Shown: positions 23,581-33,861 of the stretch, piece by piece | Position numbering within the stretch: position 1 is the stretch's first letter | Layout: each line of letters begins with the position of its first letter | Source of the DNA: Promerops cafer | Lineage: Eukaryota > Chordata > Aves > Passeriformes > Nectariniidae | Length of the DNA: 64,000 nt | NCBI GenBank assembly: GCA_013398275.1 | Contig: VZSE01002719.1 | Location: 62,001 to 126,000, forward strand | Reading direction: 5' to 3' | The notes under the pieces: model-generated | What the model was told of the DNA's origin: nothing | Seen by the model: the letters and a program-made list of their open reading frames with translations, nothing else | Database searches by the model: none | Position numbers and translations under genes: made by a program

Positions 23581-26344
23581 CCTTGCACAAAGAGAAATCT
23601 CCCGAAGCTAGTCCCAGTCTCTGTGCCTGGTGCAGCCATTCCCTTCCTCACAGCTACCAACAGGCTATGTCAACACTGACATTGTCTGGCCTTGCTGAAG
23701 GGAAAAAAAGTTTCAGTGGATTCAGTGTTCCACCTCAGTGCAATATCTCTAACAGGACAAGCAAGGTGAGAGGGAGGCAGTTTTGCAGGCAGTGCTGTAG
23801 ACAAAAGATGTCCCTTCCCAGAATCAGGAGTCTCTGGGCAGCAATAAATCCACATGCTAAAAAATAAAGCAATTTCTAAAATAAACAATTCAGGCTTCAA
23901 ACTGTACAACAGGCAATTAGTTTGAATAACTGGGTGTAACTGTAGGCAGAGAATCTACAAGACCAGATGTGCATATAAAGCTAAACACAGGATCTAATTA
24001 AATCAGTCCACCATCTGGAATGAGAAGAAACATCATGTGACAGACCTGGTCAATATGTGAAAATGGTACAAATTTCTGGATAACAAGCTTAAACTTAATC
24101 ATTATGTCACATGAGTCAGAAATGGAAGCATCCATAAAATGGATTGCACCAGTCCAACTAAATCATATCTGATTTTACTACATTAATACCATTTTCTCCT
24201 ACAAACTGACCTTAGGTGACCTATCACAAATAACAAGCTGGAAGTATCAGAAACACGTACCCGCAAGTAGAAATAGCTCATGGCAGACTAAGGGTCATAT
24301 GTACACTTCTATCCATACAAAATAAATCCTACCTATCAAACTACTCTTTTCCAAGCAGTTTGTGCTAAAACCCTCCAGGCAGGTGGGTTTTAAGTCAGAG
24401 CTGCATAAGAGTGGATCCTGATTCATTGGAGCTACCTTGGGAGCAGGAGCTGCAGCAAGGGCTGCAAACAGAAGAAATGGTAAAGCCAAGAGCACAGAGT
24501 TGGGCCACTGCTAGAGAAGGGGTGTTCAGTGGGCTGAGCTCAGGACTCTGTTGGTTTGGAAACCCTGGGCTGGCATATAATGTTTGCATGCCCCCACATG
24601 GGGCTGACTTTGCAGTGTCACCTGGAAAATATCACGCCACCAGGCAGAGCCCCTGGGGATGCCCTTGCTGAGCTCCTGGGTTCCGCTGGGTTCTGGTGCT
24701 TCTGGGCTGTCTGTGCTTAGGTTTGCAGTTTGCTGTGGGATGAGGGCTGCATGGCAAGGAGGGGAGGTCTGGATATCTCATCTCCCGGGACAAAGCCCCC
24801 CTCATGCAGCAGCTCTGACAGCAGGGGATGAGGCTCAGCCCCACAGTGCCTCCTCCATCCTCCATCCCTGCCAGGACACCTTGGGCTGTCCTGCGGGCTC
24901 ACAGCTTTCTGCACTGGAGCGAGGCAAACAGGAAGCCAGAGTCCATCCAGCTCAACCAAAAGCAGAAGTTGCTGTTGCTCCATTACATTCTGATTGGTGA
25001 CACAAACTGGGCTGCCCCCTCTTTCCCCTGCATTTCGTGCTGCATCCCTGCTACCAGCAGCCTGGACGTGCTGCAGAAAACTGCACCAAGGCAGGGAGGG
25101 ACAGAGCAGAGCCTCCAGGAGGTGACAGTGACTTTATGTATTCTATGGGGTTAAGCTTTCAGTGCAAAACTTCACTGACTTAGCAACATGTGAGTGTTTG
25201 TGGGTTTACAGATTTACTCCAGTGCTCCAGCAGACCATCTTCCCCTTCTGCTGCTTCTCTGGAAATAGTTCAAGTCAGTGTGTTGTGCACATAATTGGTA
25301 CTGACTTTCCCAGCCTCCAGAAATCATATTAAAAGAATAGACAAAACCCAGAGGTGTCACCAAACCAACAGGGGGAGGGATTTTTCTGGACTAAAGTGAC
25401 AGGGGTTCGGGGAGGCCATGTGGCTACTCCAACTGAGTTTTCCACACATGCATTTTGTTTATGGTCTGTGTGTGCAAAATATGTCAGGGAAAAAAAGCTC
25501 TCATGGGAGCTAGGAATCTCTCCAGCATGTGGCAAATCTCCATTATGACCCAGACATCTTCATCTGTCCTGCTGCCATGACAGGGGTCTTTCTCCACAAG
25601 CCTTTTCTGCAGCAGGAGTCAACTGAGGTAAAAAGAGGTATTTAAGCATCACCAGCTCTCACAAACAGAGGCTCAAAAGTATCTTCAAACAGCCCATGGG
25701 TGTTGAAAGCCAATCTGGTGCTCAAAGTGAAGGGGTGGGACACCCTGAGCCCCATGGGTTGAGTGACTTTGTGGCTTGCTGTGCCTTGCTGGAGCTGGTG
25801 GCAGGGCTTTTTTTTTTTTTCCTAACAGTCCTCCACGTCACCATGGAGTCCAGCCCCCTTTCACGGGGAGATGTTAGAATAAATATACATTTCAACACTC
25901 CTTCAGCTCACTTCACAGTCCCAATAGCAATAGTGCAATATTTTAAACTGCTTTTGCAAGTCTCCTTTCTGCAGGGCAGTTGAAAGGATATAAAAGCATT
26001 TTAACAATTTTATAGATCATCTCCGGAGCGCTATTGTGATGTGGGAGAACAGGAGTTTTGTTGCCATTTGCCCATGGACAGCTGCCAAGCTCACCTGTCT
26101 CCACTGAGACAGCGAGGGCCATATCACATCTCTCTGGAAACTCTGCTGCCAGCTCTGGATGGCTTCTCACTTTACTCATCTGAAAAACACGTTGCTCTGT
26201 TTAACCCTTTCTTAGTGCTTGCCTGGGGGTGTTGCTCAAAACAGGCAACTTCTGTTTGGGCTTAGGGAAAGTAAGAGCTGTGAGGTGGATTTGGAGAAAC
26301 CTGAAACCAGGACCCTCCTGTGGAAAAAACCTTCACCTGTGTAA

Positions 26345-26400
26345 AAATTCCTCTAACCCTGCAAGTAATCCTACTGACTTCAGGCCAAGTGTCCACAGCT
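26345..26400 (-). repeat. possible ancient amniote repeat fragment
   Basis: The words 'ccctgcaagtaatcctactg' and 'acttcagg' resemble the reverse orientation of the old amniote repeat containing 'actgcaggat' and 'tgaagtcaatggg'. Only about 50 bp resemble it, so the call is tentative. Confidence 0.3.
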
Positions 26401-28210
26401 CTTCTTTTGCCACTCCCTGATCAGAATTAACCAGCCTCCAAATCAGACCTTCTTTAAAAACCTCCAATTCGACTGGGTGCTGACTCTATCTTCCTATGGG
26501 CCACTTAATTTTGCAGGGTCCTGCTTCCAATCTCAAAAATTACCATGAAAACCCTCCTGTGTATGGTTGACACAGGAGAGCCATGCAGTTTCATTTGCTG
26601 GTGTTCAGGAAATATTTACTGATCCTCATGTGGAAGGTGTGACAGAATTGTAGTGTAATCTACTCCACTGTGTAAGGACTTCTCAGTTTCCATCCCTACA
26701 AATGAATAGTCTCCACCCTCCTCTTCTCCTGGAAAGAAGAGTGAATAAAATTATTTCCTGTCAGATTCTTTCACTGAGTTGGCAAAATATAGTGAAATAC
26801 AGCAGTTTAAATGATATGAAATATGCAGGCATAGCTTATCTAAGATAAAGCGTGCAGATCAAAATAAACAAAGCCTCACAAAAGAAAGCCCCAAAAGAGC
26901 TTTCATCTGCCTGATCCCATTTCCCTGCCTACACTTCTTTGTACCCTATTGCAATACATTAGTTCTGCTTTAGTTTCTGCTCTGCAGCAGCATTTCTGCT
27001 TAAGAAAGGTTCTGTTGAGTCATTACCAGCATCAGCCAAACAGGCTTTTCAATAATGGAGAAAATAAAGGCTGTGGTTTTTAAATTAATTCCATGCTGCT
27101 TAACTCTTAAACCACTAGTGACTTTCAGACTCTCAGCCAAGTCAACGCTGAGCAGAATTTGGGGCTGTTGTGCCTGAGACAGAGCAATGTCAGTGCTTTT
27201 GTCAGTGATTGACCGCTCAGGCAGTGCTGGCCATGCACCTGGAAGGCAGAAATTGTAGTGAAGGTCTATGCTGTCCAACCCACGTCCTAAACACTCCCTT
27301 CTTGCTTGTAAACACTGCATCAGATAACCCAGACCCACACCTAAACAGAGGCAGGGAAGAGGGCTTTTCTACCAGAAGCTAGCAGTTGTAAATATAGGAA
27401 TGGACGAGATACCAGCATGTCTCTCCCTCTGTGATGTAGAAGAGATTCTCTACTCCTTCTTCCCCCAGCAGGTTGCATTTAGGAGAGAATAGTGGTTGCC
27501 AAAAAGACAGAACGTGAAGAAGCTCCTGGTACATTGAGGTTTGAGGGGCCCCCAGGGGAGCCAACACTTGGAGTGAGAAGAGACGGAAGAGGCGAAAGGG
27601 GATAAGGTGATTTTCCTTGCCTTGGTTTTTAAACCAATCTCTAAGCAGCCTGCTAAGCTTTCAGTCCACACTGCCAATGGCTATTTCCAAAGTTATCTTT
27701 GCACAGAAAAAGGCTGGAATCCTTCTCTCTCTCATTCTCTCTGCCTCCCTTTTTAATGAAAGCTCAGTGTAGATCTGATATCACTCTAAAAGGTTTGCTA
27801 TCAAAGTTTATTAGACCCACTGGGACAGATCACAGTTTGCAGAGGCTCATAGTTTCACGGCAGATAACTATAAAGTGAACCATTCAATGTTCTTCAAAAT
27901 GCTCATTTTTCCTGGGCTCATCTATAACACAAAGCTGCACTGTGTTCAAGCATCATTAGAAGTGATCCCAGCTGATTACATGATGCTGGCCATAGTTCTG
28001 CCTTTGGAGCAAAGTCAAGCAGCCCCCGGCCCCCAGCCTGTCCCACTAGGTGATGCTGAGGTGAGTGGGAGCCATTTGCAGTGAAGGTAAGCCCTACCAG
28101 CACAAGGGGATAATGCCTGCTGTGTGCTCCTAAAAAAGATCAGAACTTAAAACACACTAAGCATGAGTGCAGCTTCCCTTTAAAAATCAGTATTTGCCTT
28201 TCCCTGCTTA

Positions 28211-28242
28211 ATGATAATAATAATAATAATAACAACAACAAT
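28211..28242. repeat. (AAT)n/(AAC)n microsatellite
   Basis: About six AAT/ATA triplets are followed by three to four AAC triplets. Simple sequence in the intron about 660 bp upstream of the KCNQ1-like exon. Confidence 0.9.
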
Positions 28243-28886
28243 TAGGAAAGACTACCTAGGGACTACAGATGAGAAATATCAGCTAGAAAGCAAAGAAATG
28301 AGAGAAGGAATTAGCATGTCTTCCTATAGAATGGCTATTGCTTTTTTTAAAATGAAGTCATTGGTGTTATTATGTGGTTTTTAGTAGGCTACCCTCCTAA
28401 AAATGCATGGGAATAAACACCCTATCTGGTAGGATCTCTGACTGTAACATGTATCACTGAGGCATCTACTTACAGTGTGAAGGGAGGGGAGGCTGTTTCA
28501 TTTCCCAGGACAGTAATGGAAAGCGTGATCTCCTACAACCAAGGGTGGTGAAGGCTGGGAGAGGTACTGGGAAAAAAGCATTCACAATAAACCAAAGAGG
28601 GAAGGAGAGTTTCAGGGCAGATATTTGCAGGATGCATCATCATCAACCCTGGGAAAAGGCTGAGAGACAAAATGGTTGAATTGAGTCCTTGGGCCAGCAA
28701 TGTCCTGTCCTGCTGCCATTTTCCCTGTGACTTTGTAGGGTCATCTGGTCTAGAGCAGCAGGCTGGACAAAACTCAGGGAGCGGGTTGTTCTCAGATGCC
28801 CATGCTCCCTGCCAGACTTTTTCCTTCCTTTTGGCCTCAGAATGCCTCTCAGCAGAAGCATTTGCAACCATCTGACAGCTATTCTG

Positions 28887-28905
28887 CTCTCTGATTCCTT
28901 AACAG
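28887..28905 (+). other. KCNQ1: splice acceptor of the KCNQ1 terminal exon
   Basis: The pyrimidine-rich sequence 'attctgctctctgattcctt' ends in AACAG, with AG at 28904-28905. A CTGAC word suited to a branch point lies about 30 bp upstream (near 28872). Splicing here makes the first exon codon GTC in phase 0, the same residue type (Val599) and phase that I recall for the human KCNQ1 exon 15/16 junction. Confidence 0.75.
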
Positions 28906-29175
28906 GTCGTGCAGATGGACCAGAAGCTGGATGACATCCTGAGCACTCTCAGGCTCAGCTGGGGGATCAGCCCCAGGCACAGATGCCAGGGCCAGCCACC
29001 CCACCTGTCAGACATCCACAGACAACCGCAGAGACCCCGCAGTGAGCCAGAAAATGTGAAAGCCAGTGGACAGCCATACGTGACCCTCTCACTCTTCCAC
29101 GTCCGGGTATTTCTCAGTCTTGGTGTCTTCACCTGTCTCATGGGTGAAATGAAATATTCTGCAGTAGTAGATTAA
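28906..29175 (+). CDS. KCNQ1: KCNQ1 terminal exon (C-terminus of Kv7.1), with apparent 2-nt frame change
   Basis: KCNQ1 (Kv7.1) is the pore subunit of the slow cardiac and epithelial potassium current. Its cytoplasmic helix D forms the tetramerising coiled coil. After the acceptor the exon reads Val-Val-Gln-Met-Asp-Gln-Lys-Leu, resembling human residues 599-606 (Val-Thr-Gln-Leu-Asp-Gln-Arg-Leu), with the same starting residue and phase. The frame stays open for 89 codons to TAA at 29173-29175. Human exon 16 encodes 78 residues ending in Tyr-Glu-Gln-Leu-Thr-Val-Pro-Arg-Arg-Gly and five more. Here Pro-Tyr-Val-Thr-Leu (29074-29088) is in frame, but Leu-Thr-Leu-Pro-Arg-Pro-Gly (29088-29108) lies in another frame. 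Discounting 2 nt in the CTCTC at 29086-29090 would give 79 residues and a TGA at 29145-29147. The middle is poorly conserved. The identification rests on phase, helix D, tail motif and length. I cannot tell a true frameshift from a sequence error. Confidence 0.75.
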   Translation, partial: VVQMDQKLDDILSTLRLSWGISPRHRCQGQPPHLSDIHRQPQRPRSEPENVKASGQPYVTLSLFHVRVFLSLGVFTCLMGEMKYSAVVD

Positions 29176-29180
29176 TGAGG

Positions 29181-29219
29181 AAAAAAAATAGGAAAAAAAA
29201 AAAAAAAAAAGAAAAGAGA
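29181..29219. repeat. A-rich low-complexity tract
   Basis: Runs of 8 and about 18 A residues broken by TAGG and G lie immediately after the terminal-exon stop. They could be a slippage-prone site in the 3' UTR, and there is no sign of a retroposed copy upstream. Confidence 0.85.
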
Positions 29220-30077
29220 AGAAACAGCAAGAAGCCAGTCACGACCTTAGGAGAGCACGTAAGTTCTGCACCTGTTTTATTTTAGCCATCGTTAGCTAAA
29301 CTCTGCCAGCCCGCGGCAGCCCTGTTCCCATCCCCCCAGCCCCATTCGGGCTGAGCACACAGGCACAGGGCATGCTGTCGAGGGAAGAAGCATCCCAGCC
29401 AGAGTTAGGATGACCCATTTGTGGGCACGGAAGGGGAAAAGAACTGTTCTTTTGGCATTCAATCACTAAGTTTAATGCTCACAGCATGCCCAAAAGGGGG
29501 AAAGAAGCCAGCATTTGAACATGAAACAAATGGAAATCAGTGAACAGGAAAATTAAACAGCATGTTTTGACTTCTACCAAGCAGCGAGGATCATAAGAAG
29601 GGCAGATTTATATGCTAGTGCGAATGACAAAGTAAAGACAACAGGCTACTGATTAAAAATATGGAAGTGTACACAGGCTGGTTGACATATGAAAGGCTGA
29701 AGCAGAGACTTCAGCTAATTAAAGCAAAGGGCTGCCAGTGAGATGAGGTGCATGTTGGAACAGACAGGCAGGAGAGATAGGATCTGCATAGGCTTACTTC
29801 ACCAGAACACTGTAATAGTTATCAGCTACGCTGATGACTGTTATGCAAAATGTTCTCAAGCTTTTACCTTCATTCAGCAGCGGTTGTTGACTCCAGTTGC
29901 CTTAATTTTAACATAAGAAACCTGTATGGTAATTGGCTGTGAACTATCTGTGAAGCTGGCTTCAAGGCTCGGAGTAGCAGGGTGCTGCAGGAGGGCTGCA
30001 GCTGCGATTGAGAGTGTCTGGAGTCCTTAAAGAAAACAGAAATGCACGCACTGTTGATGAAAGTTAATCGCTGTTTA

Positions 30078-30083
30078 AATAAA
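30078..30083 (+). terminator. KCNQ1: candidate AATAAA polyadenylation signal
   Basis: A canonical AATAAA hexamer is followed within 40 bp by T-rich sequence ('tttattttttgccttg' near 30110), as expected for a cleavage site and downstream element. It is the first canonical hexamer after the KCNQ1 stop. ATTAAA variants upstream are alternatives. Confidence 0.35.
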
Positions 30084-30220
30084 CTGCTGTATATAATTTT
30101 AAATGCTAGATTTATTTTTTGCCTTGTAATCTGGCTGTAAATCGAGTGCACATGCTGGCTGATATGCTGTTTTTGAGGAACACCTCTGGTGCAGGTAGCT
30201 GGGCTCGCAAGCTGCAGATG

Positions 30221-30280
30221 GAAATGCAGGTTGAGATGCAGATTTAAATGCAGATTGAAGTACAGGCTGAGCTCTGAGTG
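30221..30280. repeat. 12-bp tandem repeat, about 5 decaying copies
   Basis: Consecutive 12-bp units begin GAAATGCAGGTT (30221), GAGATGCAGATT (30233), TAAATGCAGATT (30245), GAAGTACAGGCT (30257), then a decayed fifth unit. Because 12 is a multiple of 3, the complement encodes a repeating Asn-Leu-His-Leu pattern in a spurious minus-strand ORF. Confidence 0.85.
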
Positions 30281-30301
30281 GGTGCTCAGGACAAGAGGAT
30301 G

Positions 30302-30478
30302 AACTGCCGACCTTTGGGATGACAAAGGGCACAAAGGAGGGTGACACCCAGCCAGGTGAATGGACACTGAGACACAGCAGCAGCCGGGAATTGCCGACCT
30401 TTTGGACAATAAGGGAGACGGGAACAAGTGATGGCAGCAAGGTGGATGGACAAGGAGATGGGGCCAGGAGCCGAAGAC
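30302..30478. repeat. two-copy imperfect 87-bp tandem duplication
   Basis: Copy one starts at 30302 ('aactgccgacctttgggatg') and copy two at 30389 ('aattgccgaccttttggaca'). The rest aligns with small indels through 'ggtgaatggac' / 'ggtggatggac' and 'gcagccggga' / 'gagccgaaga'. Divergence suggests an older duplication. It lies just downstream of the 12-bp array and does not match a transposon family I recognise. Confidence 0.7.
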
Positions 30479-32439
30479 TCGGGAGGAAGAGCGAGACTGG
30501 CCACGGGGAGACTGTGATGGGATAAAATCCCAGGGGTTCCTTTGCTGGGGACCCTCCTTGGAGGCAGCAGCTTGGGCTGTTTCTGTGTTACTGCCCCAGG
30601 AATAACTGTCTCTATGGAATGGGACATCTGGGACTCTGCCACCTCTGCCATGGCAAGGCTGGTGTGATGTGAGTGGGGTGTGTGGGGAGCCAGGCGGGGA
30701 GCCGTCGGCCACTGGAGCCAAGGAAGGGCCTTCATTCCCAGAAAGTCTCTGACCTTGGGAGTGCCACTGCCAGACAGTCCCAGGAATGGTCTGACTGGGG
30801 AGTTTCCTTAACACTGCCACCATGAAATGGATCTTACCTGGCACTTCAGAAAAGGGACAATATAGCACTGCTGCTAAAGACCTAAATAATAAACCAAGCT
30901 AAAATGGGTGCAGTGTTACTTACTCAAGTCTTTTTAATATATTTGCATAACCAACAATTTGAATGAGCAGAAGACTGCAAAGACCTGATTCCTGGGAAAT
31001 CCTAAATATATTCTATTCCCACTCATATCCATGAAAGCCAAGCCTGCATTGCATTTAAAAGCAACCTGAAAGACTGGTCCCTTAATAAGCATTTATTTGG
31101 AGAAATGAGTGGTCCGTTTCAATGTAATCAAATTAGTTTCTAACTATTACCTGTCCCTTTAAAACTCTTTCCCAGGTTTGTGTGTCTGGGAATTCAAGCT
31201 TGGAAAGAGCACAGAGAGCCGGATTCCAATCTTTAGATTGCAGGCACATCTTAGACAGAATATTAATGATGTGTGAGAGGCAATAAAAATTAAAAAAAGA
31301 AACAACATGGTTTTAATTAAATCAGCTGACAAGCCACCATTCCATCTTGTCTGATTACTACAGAGTTATTGAACATGACCAAATACAGCATGTAACGTAC
31401 GAAAAACAGTAAATAATCATTGCCAGGGCATTGAGTTGCTCCTGGCTTTCAGTCAGGGTCATGAGCTTCTGCAATGGTTCTTCATAAAACCTCCCTGACT
31501 CTGGCCAGACAGACCTAAATGGGCAACTGGACACCAAATTAGGGTTAACACCATTTCATCAGCCACAGGTAAAAGAAAATAAATCTGCCTGGAGATCCCT
31601 TTGCCACAGAGGTTCTTAAGAGGAGCAGTGCAGCTTTCAGCAGAAGAGCTCAGGGACAGCGATGGCCAACACAAGGTGACACTTCCTTCTGCAACACTGC
31701 TGATATTTGTGTGAGGGATATCCTGATCACTTGGTGGACCAAGTAATGCAACAGTGTTTTACTTACTATTCAGCCTCAACAGAAGTGTTTAGGCACTATA
31801 TATATAGCAACACCTACTACTCTGAAGTGCCTGGAAAATCCAGCTAAATAGAATACAAGTGGTCACAGCTGTGGTGAGTGTCAGAAGGCATGAGTGGGTG
31901 GGAGGAAAAGATAAAGAGGCACGCAGTGATCCCTCCAGAAAAACAGAATGTGTGCCAGTGTGTCTGTATGCATGTGTATGTGCACACGTGTCTTTTTTAA
32001 ACTCAAGCCAGGATTTCCCCAGCAAGTCTTGAGTGAGGCCACAGCCTGAACCTTCACAGGTTTTAAAATCCAGCAGTGCTGGCCATAAATCCACTTTACA
32101 GCTGGCACTGTGGACACCACAGTGTGGCAGGACTTGTGACTACCACACCCCCCATTGCTAGAATGGAGAGATGAGGGTGTGGCTTCAGCAAATTCCAGGG
32201 AGGAAGGAAGAAGCCTGGTGGGAGACACCCATTTTCACACCATATAAAGAGATTAATGGTAAAAAAATTCAAGCAACATAGATTAGCCATACTTAAGAAA
32301 ATGTCCACACCCACAGCTAAGACAGAAGTTGCCATCCAGCAAAATCTTTCTGATTGCCCAGGGGGAAAAGTACACAGAATTAGCACTGATGTGACCACGT
32401 GGTGACACTTCCTGACCCTTCTTCTAAGCAAAGATCGTT
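30479..32439. other. intergenic DNA without recognisable genes
   Basis: The first 400 bp (to about 30870) are G/C-richer and include 'gggataaaatcccaggggtt' and several CCTTGGAGG-like words. I considered an old LTR but found no paired LTR ends or coding remnants. The remainder is mixed-composition non-coding sequence with no repeat family I can name. Confidence 0.5.
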
Positions 32440-33090
32440 TGGTACACGCATACAAACTGTATATTAGTACATTTGCACTTGGCCTTATTGAACTTGATGT
32501 GTTTCTCATGGGCCTACTTCTCAGGCCTGTCCAGGTCCCTCTCGATGTCAATCCCTTCCCTCAAGGCCATCCATGCCTGGCTCAGCTTGCTGTCACCTAC
32601 AAACCTGCTGAAAGGGCACTTCATCCCAAAGGCTGGGGCACTGAGGAAGATATTAAATAGCATTTTTCCCAGTACAGACCCTTGAGGCACGTCACTCATT
32701 GCTGGTTTCCATTTTGACATTCATCTGAAAAGTGAAACTCTTTGGATGCAACCATCCAGACAATTCCTTGTCCATCTAATTTTCCATCCATACCTCTTCA
32801 ATTCTGAACTAGCAATGTCAAGGGGGAGTCTATCAAAGGCCTTAAAGAAGTCCAGGTAGTTGATCTCAGTTGTCACTGTTGTAGAAGGTAAGTAGATTAG
32901 TCAGGCATGACTGCACTTGCTGAAGTCATGTTCAGTCTCATTAATCTCCTCCTTGTTTTCCATATAATTCAACAGGCCTTCTAGAAGGATCTGTCCCATG
33001 ATCTTATTGGGCACTAAGGCCAGACTGATTGGTCAGCAGTCCCAGGGTCCTGCTTGTTCCCCCTTGTAAAAACACATGTGCTACCATGTG
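32440..33090 (-). mobile_element. CR1 reverse-transcriptase fragment, antisense, heavily decayed
   Basis: On the minus strand, 32690-32520 translates to an RT block: Val-Pro-Gln-Gly-Ser-Val-Leu-Gly, then Leu-Phe-Asn-Ile-Phe, then a degraded Phe-Val-Gly-Asp in place of the catalytic Phe-Ala-Asp-Asp, then Leu-Asp-Arg-Pro-Glu-Lys. Downstream on the minus strand the Lys-Phe-Asn-Lys-Ala-Lys-Cys-like segment is at about 32500-32455. Upstream (to about 33090) other RT-region words survive between stops, such as the 'ctacctggacttctttaagg' complement near 32850. The Ala-Asp to Val-Gly change, stops and indels show it is dead. Boundaries are approximate. Confidence 0.85.
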
Positions 33091-33783
33091 TTCCCCCTTG
33101 GCAGTGGCTCTAACACAAGCCAAAATTACAGAAAGCGTTCCCAGGGAAGTCCATGTGTGTGTTTTTATCTCCATTTGTACTGACACTGGTTCACTGGTGT
33201 TCACTGTATTAATTTCTGCTGGATGGGAATGCAGCTGCTGAGCAGGGAACACTCGGCAAGTGTGCACCTACAGCACCTCCTCTCACACCAGTGAAACAGT
33301 GACAGTGCCATGAATCAACATGGCCCATGAAGTTGTCAGCACTGTGCAGCCACGTCTGCAGTGGTCCCACATTGCTTTTTGACTCAGAACGGAGGCACAG
33401 CCCAGGCAGTCAAGGTCTCCCGAGGCCACAGCATCAGCAGGGGCAGCTGTCAGGAGTGCAGTTTACCAGTGCGTCAAAAGACATGAGTGCAGGAGATCAA
33501 GTAAAGATGAGATACCTTTTTTCCAAAAGATCACATGGTTTTCTACCTGATCCAGTTTCACTGTGGAAGATACATGGTGTCCTCCCTTACCAGAGACATC
33601 TACACCAACCCAAAGATTTTCCACATTCCTTCTAATAATGCATGGCATCCTGAAGTCTGCTGTCTGCCTGTGATGATGCAAGATGCTCAGAAGTCATTAC
33701 AACAAAGCCCCAGGGGATTATTTTCTCATTTCCATAATTACACAGTCAGTAATAATATCACAAACCAATCTTATCTCAAAACA

Positions 33784-33861
33784 TGTACTCAGATCTTTAA
33801 TGATGATATTTCTTAAGTGATGTGTACTCAGATCTTTAATGGTGATATTTCTTCAGTGATG
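33784..33861. repeat. 39-bp tandem duplication, two copies
   Basis: Copies at 33784-33822 and 33823-33861 both start TGTACTCAGATCTTTAATG and differ at only two or three positions. This is a fairly recent local duplication. Confidence 0.9.

Larger units (their letters stand above)
1..28905 (+). other. KCNQ1: KCNQ1 last intron (intron 15 by human numbering), 3' part
   Basis: This stretch precedes the KCNQ1-like terminal exon and ends in its splice acceptor, so I read it as the downstream part of the last intron. In human KCNQ1 the corresponding intron is very long (tens of kb), which fits an intron of at least 28.9 kb here. I looked for the short upstream exon (about 62 nt, ending in a Leu-Asn-Arg-Val-Glu-Asp-Lys-like stretch followed by a GT donor) and did not find it, so it probably lies before position 1. 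The ORFs in this interval are short, overlap on both strands and lack recognisable domains. The interval holds the repeats listed separately and otherwise unremarkable non-coding sequence. Confidence 0.65.
29176..30098 (+). other. KCNQ1: probable KCNQ1 3' UTR
   Basis: This region follows the stop of the terminal exon and reaches the first AATAAA hexamer on the + strand (30078-30083), giving a 3' UTR of roughly 0.9-1 kb, similar to the human length. It contains an A-rich tract at about 29181-29219 and two ATTAAA words (29552-29557, 29652-29657) that could be earlier polyadenylation signals. I see no repeat family in it. The actual end of the transcript is inferred only. Confidence 0.45.

Noticed and set aside
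29870..30868. 332-codon minus-strand ORF, the longest in the window
   Set aside because: It owes its length to tandem repeats with periods divisible by 3 and shows His/Leu/Asn and Ser/Pro low-complexity stretches. No domain is recognisable, so I treat it as a chance frame.
30520..30870. Endogenous retrovirus LTR
   Set aside because: No TG...CA ends, primer-binding site, second LTR or coding remnant found. Left as an unresolved segment.
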